DNA from: an uncultured Collinsella sp.
GTDB taxonomy: Bacteria > Actinomycetota > Coriobacteriia > Coriobacteriales > Coriobacteriaceae
NCBI GenBank assembly: GCA_900555745.1
Contig: USMH01000060.1
Location: forward strand, 1 to 6,266
Length of the DNA stretch: 6,266 bases
Direction of reading: 5' to 3'
Part shown: piece by piece, positions 1 to 5,939 of the stretch
How the letters are laid out: every line of letters begins with the position of its first letter
How positions within the stretch are numbered: position 1 is the first letter of the stretch
Made by a program: the position numbers and the translations under genes
Notes under the pieces: model-generated
Seen by the model: only the letters and a program-made list of their open reading frames with translations
Databases searched by the model: none
What the model was told of the DNA's origin: nothing

Positions 1-152
1 GCTATGTTCCGGGAAACGAGGTCGGCCCACTGTCCTTGATGATGTATTACGGCCACGAGGACGTATTTGAGGCTCGCGTGCAACAGGTTGCTCCCGAGCG
101 CAGCCCGTGGCACCAGGTGCGCGTTGGCCTCTATGTGGTGGATGCTCGCTAG
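1..152 (+). CDS. C-terminal end of an unrecognised protein (partial)
   Basis: The frame beginning at base 3 is open to a TAG at 150-152 and gives 49 residues, from YVPGNEVGPLSLMMYYGHED to a C-terminal LYVVDAR. The start lies outside the window. The stretch mixes hydrophobic strands (PLSLMMYY, VRVGLYVV) with charged turns, which looks like the end of a compact, soluble, beta-rich domain. I see no membrane segment or catalytic motif and do not recognise the family. Reading it as coding rests on the open frame and on the next gene starting only 18 bases downstream on the same strand with a good ribosome site, the usual spacing within an operon. Function cannot be assigned from this fragment. Confidence 0.6.
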   Translation, partial: YVPGNEVGPLSLMMYYGHEDVFEARVQQVAPERSPWHQVRVGLYVVDAR

Positions 153-170
153 TCGGCAAGGGAGGCGGCC

Positions 171-350
171 ATGTTTGATGACGACGACCTATTCAATCTG
201 ACAGACGATTCGTTTGAGTGGGATCTGCTACTCGATGACGATGAGTTGGAGCAGGATCGTAGGAAACGGCAGGGCAAGAAAACTCAGGGTGACGCTTCGA
301 AAAAGCAAGACAAACGCCGTCGAGGTCTGTTCGGCGGGCTCTTTGGCTAA
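171..350 (+). CDS. Small hypothetical protein, acidic head and basic tail (59 aa)
   Basis: ATG at 171 is preceded by a strong ribosome site, AAGGGAGG at 158-165, five bases from the start. The frame runs to TAA at 348-350. The product has two oppositely charged halves. Residues 1-28 are rich in Asp and Glu (MFDDDDLFNL..., LLLDDDELEQD), and residues 30-51 are rich in Lys and Arg (RRKRQGKK, KKQDKRRR). It ends in GLFGGLFG. There is no signal peptide, transmembrane helix or cysteine. It follows the preceding gene by 18 bases, so the two are probably translated from one mRNA. The charge pattern suggests a disordered adaptor or a protein that contacts nucleic acid or a membrane surface, but that is inference. 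I do not recognise a family. A real gene is likely because of the ribosome site and operon-like spacing. Confidence 0.65.
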   Translation: MFDDDDLFNLTDDSFEWDLLLDDDELEQDRRKRQGKKTQGDASKKQDKRRRGLFGGLFG

Positions 351-370
351 CCGACGCGCCAGAGCGTCTG

Positions 371-376
371 TATACT
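371..376 (+). promoter_or_regulatory. Candidate -10 box for the phosphoesterase gene
   Basis: TATACT lies in the 66-base gap before the phosphoesterase start and differs from the TATAAT consensus at one position. It would place the transcription start near 383 and give a leader of about 34 bases. No good -35 hexamer sits 16-18 bases upstream (the area around 347-354 reads CTAACCGA), so the promoter would be weak or would depend on other contacts. The call rests on the hexamer and its position only. Confidence 0.35.
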
Positions 377-403
377 AGGCACGTGTTAGACGCGTTGCGA
401 AAT

Positions 404-407
404 GAGG
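404..407 (+). promoter_or_regulatory. Ribosome site that decides the phosphoesterase start
   Basis: GAGG at 404-407 lies nine bases before the ATG at 417, and twelve before a second ATG at 420. The upstream ATG at 402 overlaps this motif and has only TTGCGAA before it, with no Shine-Dalgarno match. Starting at 417 also gives an N-terminus beginning MMWFTADLH, where the first beta strand of the phosphoesterase fold follows at once, as is usual in this family. Confidence 0.5.
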
Positions 408-416
408 ACACAGACG

Positions 417-962
417 ATGATGTGGTTTACCGCCGACCTGCACCTGGGCGATACGAATATCTTGCACGACATGGATCGGCCGTTTGATTCGGTCGAGGAG
501 ATGAACCGCAAGGTCATCAATGCCATCAATGAGTGCGTGGCTGCGGACGACCGCCTCTATATCCTGGGAGACTTTACGTATCGCTTGCCCATGGCGGAGG
601 CGGCGCGCCTGCGCGAGCGTATCGAATGCAAGAATGTGACGCTCATCCGCGGTAACCATGACGGCGACTGGGAAGATCCCGACACCCCGCAGATTTGGGA
701 AGACGTGCGCGATTACCTGGAGATTGCTCCCGGCTATGCCAAGGGCCATCGTCTGGTGATGAGCCATTACCCCATGCTCAGCTGGAATGGTAAGGCGCGT
801 GGCGCCATCATGCTACACGGGCATATCCACAGCAGAGGAGACCGCACCAACGTGCGCAACCGCGACCGCGAACGCCCTATCTTTCGCTACGATGTCGGTC
901 TCGATGCCAACAAGTACAAGCCCGTAAGTCGGGATCAAATCCTGGGCTTCTTTGGACTGTAA
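417..962 (+). CDS. Calcineurin-like metallophosphoesterase (COG4186 type)
   Basis: This is a predicted cytosolic, two-metal phosphoesterase of 181 residues. All the metal-binding blocks of the calcineurin-like fold are visible in order: DLH (D7, H9), GD (D52), GNHD (N80, H81), the SH of SHYP (H117) and GHIH (H136, H138). The tail DVGLDANKYKPVS resembles the closing motif of small single-domain COG4186 phosphoesterases, and the length fits that group. Members hydrolyse phosphomono- or phosphodiesters with Mn or similar metals, but the natural substrate is not established, so none is assigned. I chose the ATG at 417 because of GAGG at 404-407; an in-frame ATG at 402 would add MRTQT. A TATACT box lies upstream and a strong terminator follows, so it is probably monocistronic, although read-through from the 59-residue gene 66 bases upstream is possible. 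There is no signal peptide or membrane segment. Confidence 0.9.
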   Translation: MMWFTADLHLGDTNILHDMDRPFDSVEEMNRKVINAINECVAADDRLYILGDFTYRLPMAEAARLRERIECKNVTLIRGNHDGDWEDPDTPQIWEDVRDYLEIAPGYAKGHRLVMSHYPMLSWNGKARGAIMLHGHIHSRGDRTNVRNRDRERPIFRYDVGLDANKYKPVSRDQILGFFGL

Positions 963-968
963 TGCTCG

Positions 969-1020
969 AACCACCACACAAACCACCACAAAGGGGACAC
1001 AGTGCGCCTTTGTGGTGGTT
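969..1020. repeat. Perfect 14-bp hairpin with a duplicated left arm
   Basis: Bases 981-994 (AACCACCACAAAGG) pair perfectly with 1007-1020 (CCTTTGTGGTGGTT) around a 12-base loop at 995-1006. The first ten bases of the left arm also occur just upstream as AACCACCACA at 969-978, so the right arm could pair with either copy. No T-run follows on the plus strand, so by itself it is a poor intrinsic terminator. Only two bases separate it from the true terminator. It could protect the mRNA 3' end, belong to a dispersed intergenic repeat family, or act as a terminator for the opposite strand. The pairing is read directly from the sequence, and the role is inference. Confidence 0.7.
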
Positions 1021-1022
1021 CT

Positions 1023-1057
1023 GGCGCCGTTGCCATTATGGCGGCGGCGCCTTTTTT
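1023..1057 (+). terminator. Rho-independent terminator of the phosphoesterase gene
   Basis: GGCGCCG at 1023-1029 pairs with CGGCGCC at 1045-1051. The stem then continues through two G-U pairs and GCCA/TGGC to a three-base loop at 1036-1038, giving 13 pairs in total. Six T residues follow directly at 1052-1057. The structure begins 60 bases after the phosphoesterase stop and ends 58 bases before the DUF2130 start, so it should separate the two genes transcriptionally. Confidence 0.9.
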
Positions 1058-1115
1058 GTCCGTGCGGCGCGGTAGAGTGTAGGCGGTTGAAATTTGCGTC
1101 CATCGAGGAGCTGCT

Positions 1116-2873
1116 ATGAATGAGATCAAGTGCCCGCATTGTGGCGAAGTCTTTAAGGTCGATGCGTCTGGCTATGCGGATATTGTCAAGCAAGTGCGTG
1201 ATGCCGAGTTTTCGCGCGACCTGGATGAGCGTGTGAAGGCAGTCCAGCGCGAGGGCGAGCAGGCGCTGGAGCTTGAGCGCTCGCGTTCGACGGCTGCTTT
1301 GCAGGAGGCAGAGTCTCAGCACAACGCTCAGCTCGTTGAGCAGAAGAACGCTGCGGCTCAGCAGCTGGCGCAAGAGGTTGCCAAGCGCGATGCTGAGCTT
1401 GCCGAGCTGCGCGCTAAGCTCGAGGGCGCTGCCGCAGAGCGCGAGAGTGCAAGCCAGCGCGCGGCGGTAGAGGCGCGAGCCAATGCTCAAAAGGAAAATG
1501 CCGAACTCCAGCGTGAGATTGATAGCCTGCGTGCGCAGCTTGGGCGCAAAGATGACGAAGCAAAGCTTGCCGAGTCGGCGGCGCGCAACGCTGCTCAAAA
1601 CGATTTAGCTGCACGTGATGCTCAGATTGCCGAGCTGCAGGCCAAGCTTGCCGCGGCGGACAAGGCCCAGGAGATGGCGCTTGCCGCCGCTGCGGCTGAG
1701 TCGCAGCGCGAACTCGATGCCGCTCGCAGCGAGGCCGAGCGCGCGCTTACTGACTATCGCGCGACGGTACAAGAGAAGTTTTCCGCCGCTAAGGCACAGT
1801 CCGAGCAAGAGGCCGAGGGTCTGCGTGCCCAGCTGCGCGAGCAGGAACTGATGGCAAAAATGAACCTGTCGGAGGCGGTTGCCGCGGCGGAGCGAGAGCG
1901 CGATGAGGCGCGTGCCAAGCTGACGAGTGAGCTGGCGGTGCGCGATTCTCGCGAGGAACAGGCCAAGGCGGCGCATGAGCTCGAGCTCGCGCAGGCCAAG
2001 CGCGCGAGCGATGACCTGATTCGCTACAAGGATGAAGAGATTGAGCGCCTTAAGGACATGAAGGTCCGCCTGTCCACCAAGATGGTGGGCGAGTCACTCG
2101 AGCAGCACTGCGAGACCGAGTTTAACCGTCTGCGCATGACGGCGTTTCCTAACGCGTACTTCGAGAAAGATAACGATGCGTCCGAGGGTACCAAGGGCGA
2201 CTTTGTCTTCCGCGAGTGCGACGCAAGCGGCAACGAGGTCATTTCGATTATGTTCGAGATGAAAAACGAGAACGACGAGACCGCGACCAAGCATAAAAAC
2301 GAGGACTTCTTTAAGAAACTCGATCACGATCGTCGCCAGAAAGGCTGTGAGTACGCGGTGCTCTGCACGCTGCTCGAGCCCGAGAGCGAGCTTTACAACG
2401 CGGGAATCGTGGACGTGAGCTATCGCTACGAGAAGATGTACGTGATTCGCCCGCAGTTCTTTATTCCCATGATCACGCTTCTTCGCAACGCCGCCATGGG
2501 TTCGCTTCGCTATAAGCAGGAGCTGGCGGAGTACAAACAGCAGAATATCGACGTCACGAACTTCGAAGCCAAGATGGAGAAGTTCAAGAATGATTTCGGC
2601 CGCAACTACGAGATCGCGAGCCGCAAGTTCCAAACGGCGATCGATGAGATCGATAAGACGATTAGCCACCTGCAGAAAACCAAGGAGGCGTTGCTGTCCT
2701 CCGAGAACAATCTGCGCCTAGCCAACAAGAAGGCGGACGATCTTACCATTCGCAAGCTCACGTGGGGCAACAAGACCATGAAGGCCGCGTTTGACGAGGC
2801 GCGCGGGGCTGCGACAGGGGCAAACGATGAGCCCGCCGAGGCGGATTCGTATGAGGTCGAGGATGCCGAGTAG
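1116..2873 (+). CDS. DUF2130 protein: CxxC, long coiled coil, PD-(D/E)xK-like domain
   Basis: This 585-residue soluble protein starts at an ATG five bases after GAGGAG (1105-1110). Residues 1-16 hold a CPHCG knuckle (C6, C9) followed by GEVFKVD, like half of a zinc ribbon. Residues 25 to about 315 are almost uninterrupted Ala/Glu/Arg/Gln-rich heptads, a long coiled coil. From about 325 the DUF2130 core begins with [14 protein letters not shown]. Then come GDFVF (D362) and FEMKNE (E381, K383), so D-x18-E-x-K matches the catalytic pattern of PD-(D/E)xK nucleases, followed by [20 protein letters not shown]. Residues 460-545 are again helical and 565-585 form an acidic tail. The family has no firmly established function. 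A nuclease acting at the end of a coiled-coil arm is inferred from these motifs and is untested. It lies between a strong terminator and a convergent helicase, so it is probably transcribed alone. No clear promoter was seen in 1058-1104. Confidence 0.88.
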   Translation: MNEIKCPHCGEVFKVDASGYADIVKQVRDAEFSRDLDERVKAVQREGEQALELERSRSTAALQEAESQHNAQLVEQKNAAAQQLAQEVAKRDAELAELRAKLEGAAAERESASQRAAVEARANAQKENAELQREIDSLRAQLGRKDDEAKLAESAARNAAQNDLAARDAQIAELQAKLAAADKAQEMALAAAAAESQRELDAARSEAERALTDYRATVQEKFSAAKAQSEQEAEGLRAQLREQELMAKMNLSEAVAAAERERDEARAKLTSELAVRDSREEQAKAAHELELAQAKRASDDLIRYKDEEIERLKDMKVRLSTKMVGESLEQHCETEFNRLRMTAFPNAYFEKDNDASEGTKGDFVFRECDASGNEVISIMFEMKNENDETATKHKNEDFFKKLDHDRRQKGCEYAVLCTLLEPESELYNAGIVDVSYRYEKMYVIRPQFFIPMITLLRNAAMGSLRYKQELAEYKQQNIDVTNFEAKMEKFKNDFGRNYEIASRKFQTAIDEIDKTISHLQKTKEALLSSENNLRLANKKADDLTIRKLTWGNKTMKAAFDEARGAATGANDEPAEADSYEVEDAE

Positions 2874-2890
2874 GGGATAGCGTATAGTGC

Positions 2891-2930
2891 AAAAGCGGGG
2901 CCGCTGGCGATACTGCCAACGGCCCCGCTT
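2891..2930. terminator. Hairpin terminator between convergent genes
   Basis: Bases 2893-2903 (AAGCGGGGCCG) pair with 2920-2930 (CGGCCCCGCTT) in an 11-bp stem. One C-A mismatch follows, then four more pairs (2905-2908 with 2915-2918), closing a six-base loop. It sits 17 bases after the DUF2130 stop and 17 bases from the helicase stop. On the minus strand the stem runs into TTTT (bases 2894-2891), while the plus-strand exit is CGTTCC. It should therefore work better for the helicase transcript, with weaker or Rho-assisted action for DUF2130. Confidence 0.8.
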
Positions 2931-2947
2931 CGTTCCAGTATGTACGG

Positions 2948-5629
2948 CTAGTCCTCGAGCAGGTCCTCGATAAAGCCGACGCGGTAGTTTTTGAAGATGA
3001 CCTCGCCGCCGTCTTGCGTGGCATCCAGGTCGACATCGCCCATGATGCCAAAGTCGTGGTCGCCATCCTCGTCGGCAAAAATCTGGTGCACGTGCCACAC
3101 GTGATCGGTCTTCTCGTCGCTCCCGTCGATGGTAAACATCGCGGCGCTGCGGGCATCTCCGTCGGTGAGGATTTCCTCGTGCTGCTCATGGTAGGCATCG
3201 AGCGCCTTTTGCCAGCGGACCTCGCTCATGCCCCAGTCCTCGTCGAGTTCGCCCAGGTCGCGAACGTGCTCGCGGGCGGCAAGGGTCACGCGGCGGAAGA
3301 GTGCGTTGCGCACCAGCAGCGTGCAGCCGCGACGGTCCGCAACGACCTCGTCGATGCCCTGCGGCGGCGCGGCGTCGAGGGCCGCCGGGTTGCCGGCGTT
3401 CTCCCACTCGTCCACCAGGCTCGAGTCGACCGAGCGTACCACAAAGCCGAGCCACGAAATGATGTCGCGCAAGCGCTCATCGCGCTTCTCAATGGGCACG
3501 GTGCGATCGAGGGAGCGGTAGGCCTCGGCTAGGTAGCGCAGCAGAATGCCCTCGGAGCGGGCGATGCCGAGCTTTTGGATATAGCCCTTAAAGTCGCTCG
3601 CGCTCTCCAACATGTCGCGCAGGACGCTCTTGGGCGAGAGCTGGTAGTCGTTGGCCCAAGGTACTTCCTGGCAGTACTTGTCGAAGGCGGCATCGAGCAA
3701 ATCCTCGAGCGGCTTTTCGTAGGTGACATCCTGGATGCGCTCCAAGCGTTCCTCATATTCGACGCCGTCGGCTTTCATCTCGGCCATAGCGCGGTCGCGC
3801 GCGGCGCGCTCCTGCGCGCGCAGCACCTGCTTGGGATCCTCGAGCGTAGCCTCGACCATTGAGATCAGATCCATGGTATAGGTCTCACTCTCGGGGTCGA
3901 GCAGCTCCAGCGCGGCAAGCAAAAACGGCGAGAGCGGCTGGTCGAGCGCAAAATCCTCGGGCAGGTCGACCGTTAGCGCATAGTCGATGTCCGGCGCGGC
4001 GTCAGCTGGAGCGTCGGGTGCGGGCGGCACCTCGGTGCGCACGACGACGCCGGAGTCGATGAGCGTGGCGAAGATCTCGTCGGCACGAACCTCGAGCTTT
4101 GCCTTTTCCTCAGGGGTCTGCAGGCTTGTTTCGATGAGGTCGTGCACGCGGGCGCGGGCGTCGCCGCCCTGCTCGACCACGCTAATCACCATGGAGTGTG
4201 TGATGCGCAGGCGCGGCTTGAGCGTTTCGGGCTGCGTCTCGATCAGGCGCTCAAAGGTCTGCTTGTTCCAGGTGACAAAGCCCTCGGGGGCCTTCTTCTT
4301 TTTAATCTTGCGGAGCTTCTTGGGGTCGTCGCCCGCCTTGGCCATGAGCTTGGCGTTCTCGATCTCGTGCTCGGGTGCCTCGGCGATGACCATGCCCTCG
4401 GTATCGAAGCCCGAACGGCCGGCGCGACCGGCAATCTGGTGGAACTCGCGGGCGCGCAGGCGACGCATCTTGTAGCCGTCGAACTTGGTGAGCGCGGTGA
4501 GTACCACGGTGTGGATGGGTACGTTGATGCCGACGCCGAGCGTATCGGTGCCGCAGATGACGGGCAGCAGGCCCTGCTGCGCCAGGCGCTCCACCAGCAG
4601 GCGATAGCGCGGCAACATGCCGGCATGGTGCACGCCGACGCCGCATCCAAGCAGGCGTTTGAGAATCTTACCAAAGGCCGTGGAGAAGCTCGTCCCCTTT
4701 GCCGCTTCTTTGATGGCCTCGCGCTGCTCCTTGCTGGCGATGCCAAAATTGGCGAGCGACTGTGCCGTTGCAAGGGCGGCATCCTGGCTAAAGTGCACGA
4801 TATAGAGCGGGGCCTCTCCGCCGCGCATCGCGAGCTCGACGGTGCCCTCGAGGGAGGTCGTCACGTAGTCGTAGCTCAGCGGCACGGGGCGCGGGGCATC
4901 GACGACCAAGTCGCAGGTAGCACCGGTGTGGTTCTCGAGTGAGGCGGCGATGGCAGTGACATCGCCGAGCGTGGCGCTCATGAGCATGAATTGCGTGTGG
5001 GGCAGGGTGAGCAGCGGCACCTGCCAGGCCCAACCGCGGTCGGGGTCGGCAAAGTAGTGGAACTCGTCCATGGCCACGCAGCCCACGTCGGCATCTTCGC
5101 TCTCGCGCAGTGCGTCGTTGGCAAGGATCTCTGCCGTGCAGCAGATGACGGGTGCCTTGGTGTTGATATGCGTGTCGCCGGTAATCATGCCTACGTTATC
5201 GCGGCCGAGCACCTGCACAAGGTCGAAAAACTTTTCGCTGACCAGAGCCTTGATGGGGGCCGTGTAATAACAGCGCTTGCCCTGTGCCATGCCCATAAAG
5301 AGCATGCCTAGCGCGACAAGCGACTTGCCCGATCCGGTCGGTGTTCCCAAAATGACATGGTCACCGGCGGCTAGATCCATGAGGGCCTCTTCCTGGTGGT
5401 CCCACAGCTCAATACCGCGGTCGCTTGTCCATTCAAAGAAGCGTTCGAAGGCCTGATCGGGCGTGAGCCATGGTTCGGGCTCGCTACCATCCTCGGGCTC
5501 CCACCAGGTGGGGGAGAGCGCGCCGAGCGAGCCGAATTCGGCTTCGGTTCCCGTGCCGCCCGAGAACGAGCTGGCGGCGCCGGCGCCAGAAACGGTGCTG
5601 GCGGAAGTATCTGTCGTGGTCTGTGCCAT
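2948..5629 (-). CDS. DEAD/DEAH-box Ski2-like helicase with C-terminal DUF3516
   Basis: This is a predicted ATP-dependent superfamily 2 RNA or DNA helicase of 893 residues, cytosolic. Counting from the chosen ATG, residues 1-38 are Ser/Thr/Gly/Ala-rich and look disordered. The helicase motifs follow: WDHQEEAL (76-83, Q-like), GTPTGSGKS (95-103, Walker A), APIKAL (124-129), TAEIL (165-169), DEFH (188-191, Walker B), SAT (218-220), CGTDTLGVGINVP (359-371) and QIAGRAGRSG (398-407). VHHAGMLPRYR just before motif V is typical of Ski2-like enzymes. A basic linker KKLRKIKKKK (438-447) leads into DUF3516, which ends in WHVHQIFADEDGDHDFGIMGDVDL, a pattern I associate with actinobacterial DUF3516 helicases. 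The role is probably RNA turnover or remodelling, but the substrate is unproven. The frame is open to an ATG at 5788, but I prefer 5629: the extra 53 residues are Cys-rich, lack helicase character and begin inside the inverted repeat. The ribosome site is weak (GAGAG, eleven bases upstream). Confidence 0.93.
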   Translation of the reverse strand: MAQTTTDTSASTVSGAGAASSFSGGTGTEAEFGSLGALSPTWWEPEDGSEPEPWLTPDQAFERFFEWTSDRGIELWDHQEEALMDLAAGDHVILGTPTGSGKSLVALGMLFMGMAQGKRCYYTAPIKALVSEKFFDLVQVLGRDNVGMITGDTHINTKAPVICCTAEILANDALRESEDADVGCVAMDEFHYFADPDRGWAWQVPLLTLPHTQFMLMSATLGDVTAIAASLENHTGATCDLVVDAPRPVPLSYDYVTTSLEGTVELAMRGGEAPLYIVHFSQDAALATAQSLANFGIASKEQREAIKEAAKGTSFSTAFGKILKRLLGCGVGVHHAGMLPRYRLLVERLAQQGLLPVICGTDTLGVGINVPIHTVVLTALTKFDGYKMRRLRAREFHQIAGRAGRSGFDTEGMVIAEAPEHEIENAKLMAKAGDDPKKLRKIKKKKAPEGFVTWNKQTFERLIETQPETLKPRLRITHSMVISVVEQGGDARARVHDLIETSLQTPEEKAKLEVRADEIFATLIDSGVVVRTEVPPAPDAPADAAPDIDYALTVDLPEDFALDQPLSPFLLAALELLDPESETYTMDLISMVEATLEDPKQVLRAQERAARDRAMAEMKADGVEYEERLERIQDVTYEKPLEDLLDAAFDKYCQEVPWANDYQLSPKSVLRDMLESASDFKGYIQKLGIARSEGILLRYLAEAYRSLDRTVPIEKRDERLRDIISWLGFVVRSVDSSLVDEWENAGNPAALDAAPPQGIDEVVADRRGCTLLVRNALFRRVTLAAREHVRDLGELDEDWGMSEVRWQKALDAYHEQHEEILTDGDARSAAMFTIDGSDEKTDHVWHVHQIFADEDGDHDFGIMGDVDLDATQDGGEVIFKNYRVGFIEDLLED

Positions 5630-5663
5630 GTGGTTGCTTTCTCTCGCCGTTTGTCCGCCAACT

Positions 5664-5669
5664 ATTATG
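5664..5669 (-). promoter_or_regulatory. Candidate -10 box for the helicase gene
   Basis: On the minus strand this reads CATAAT, one change from TATAAT, and lies 34 bases before the chosen helicase ATG. The hexamer 18 bases upstream is TGGCAC, a poor -35 match. The position suits a promoter with a leader of about 28 bases, and the surrounding sequence is much more GC-rich than this box. The evidence is otherwise thin. Confidence 0.35.
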
Positions 5670-5751
5670 GCGTAGCAGCGGCGCGGGGTGCCAGCGCGCG
5701 AGAAAATGCAGGAAATGGGCGTTCTGCCCAGCCGTTTGGTGCAGTTGCCAG

Positions 5752-5874
5752 CTAAGTGAGTAGACTTTTTGCAATATCGCGAGCACATGGCTTTTGCGCA
5801 AGAGCTCTACCTGCGGTTTTAGTTTTCGTTATGCGGGTTGTGCTTGGCTATTGCAAAAAAGTCTACTCACTTAG
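5752..5874. repeat. 123-bp element bounded by 25/26-base inverted repeats
   Basis: The left arm at 5752-5776 (starting CTAAGTGAGTAGAC, then T5, then GCAATA) is the reverse complement of the right arm at 5849-5874 (TATTGC, then A6, then GTCTACTCACTTAG). The only difference is one extra base in the A/T run. Inside the arms the symmetry resumes after a one-base offset: AGCACA at 5782-5787 pairs with TGTGCT at 5839-5844. The 72-base interior encodes no recognisable protein. Each outer end carries TA (5753-5754 and 5872-5873), which could be a TA target duplication or simply part of the palindrome. Size and structure fit a miniature inverted-repeat element or a dispersed palindromic repeat. A long cruciform or a regulatory stem-loop is the alternative. 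The pairing is certain, and mobility is inference. Confidence 0.75.
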
Positions 5875-5939
5875 GTTTGAGGGTCGTTCGCTGACGCCTA
5901 TTTTCACTTGTTTGCCGACGCCGCGACCATCAGAAGCCC

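Larger units (their letters stand above)
5630..5939. other. 310-base intergenic region upstream of the helicase
   Basis: No convincing gene lies here. From right to left in the direction of helicase transcription it holds: an unremarkable stretch at 5875-5939, with an imperfect direct repeat (GCTGACGCC at 5890-5898, GCCGACGCC at 5914-5922) and no T-run terminator for the upstream gene; the large inverted repeat at 5752-5874; a small hairpin TGGGC/GCCCA at 5716-5730; a candidate -10 box at 5664-5669; and the helicase leader. Open frames crossing the region on either strand read through the inverted repeat and have no domain or ribosome-site support. Confidence 0.6.

Noticed and set aside
813..1598. 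A 261-codon minus-strand open frame opposite the phosphoesterase and DUF2130 genes
   Set aside because: It spans the terminator and the start of two well-supported genes on the other strand. Its Leu/Arg-rich composition is the usual antisense shadow of Ala/Glu-rich coding DNA.
2094..2669. A 191-codon minus-strand open frame opposite the DUF2130 domain
   Set aside because: It mirrors the most conserved part of the DUF2130 gene, and its Leu/Val/Ala/His-rich product has no recognisable domain.
4142..4942. A 266-codon plus-strand open frame opposite the helicase
   Set aside because: It lies wholly inside the helicase motor domain coding sequence and shows no domain or ribosome site; long antisense frames are expected in GC-rich genes.
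5688..5693. TGGCAC on the minus strand as a sigma-54 -24 element
   Set aside because: No matching TTGC-type -12 element occurs at the required spacing, and sigma-54 is not expected in Actinomycetota.
5716..5730. TGGGC/GCCCA hairpin as a terminator
   Set aside because: The stem has only five pairs and no T-run on either strand.
5630..5788. Extending the helicase 53 codons upstream to the ATG at 5788
   Set aside because: The extra segment is Cys-rich, has no match to helicase N-termini, begins in the interior of the inverted repeat and crosses its left arm. The ATG at 5629 gives a plausible start.
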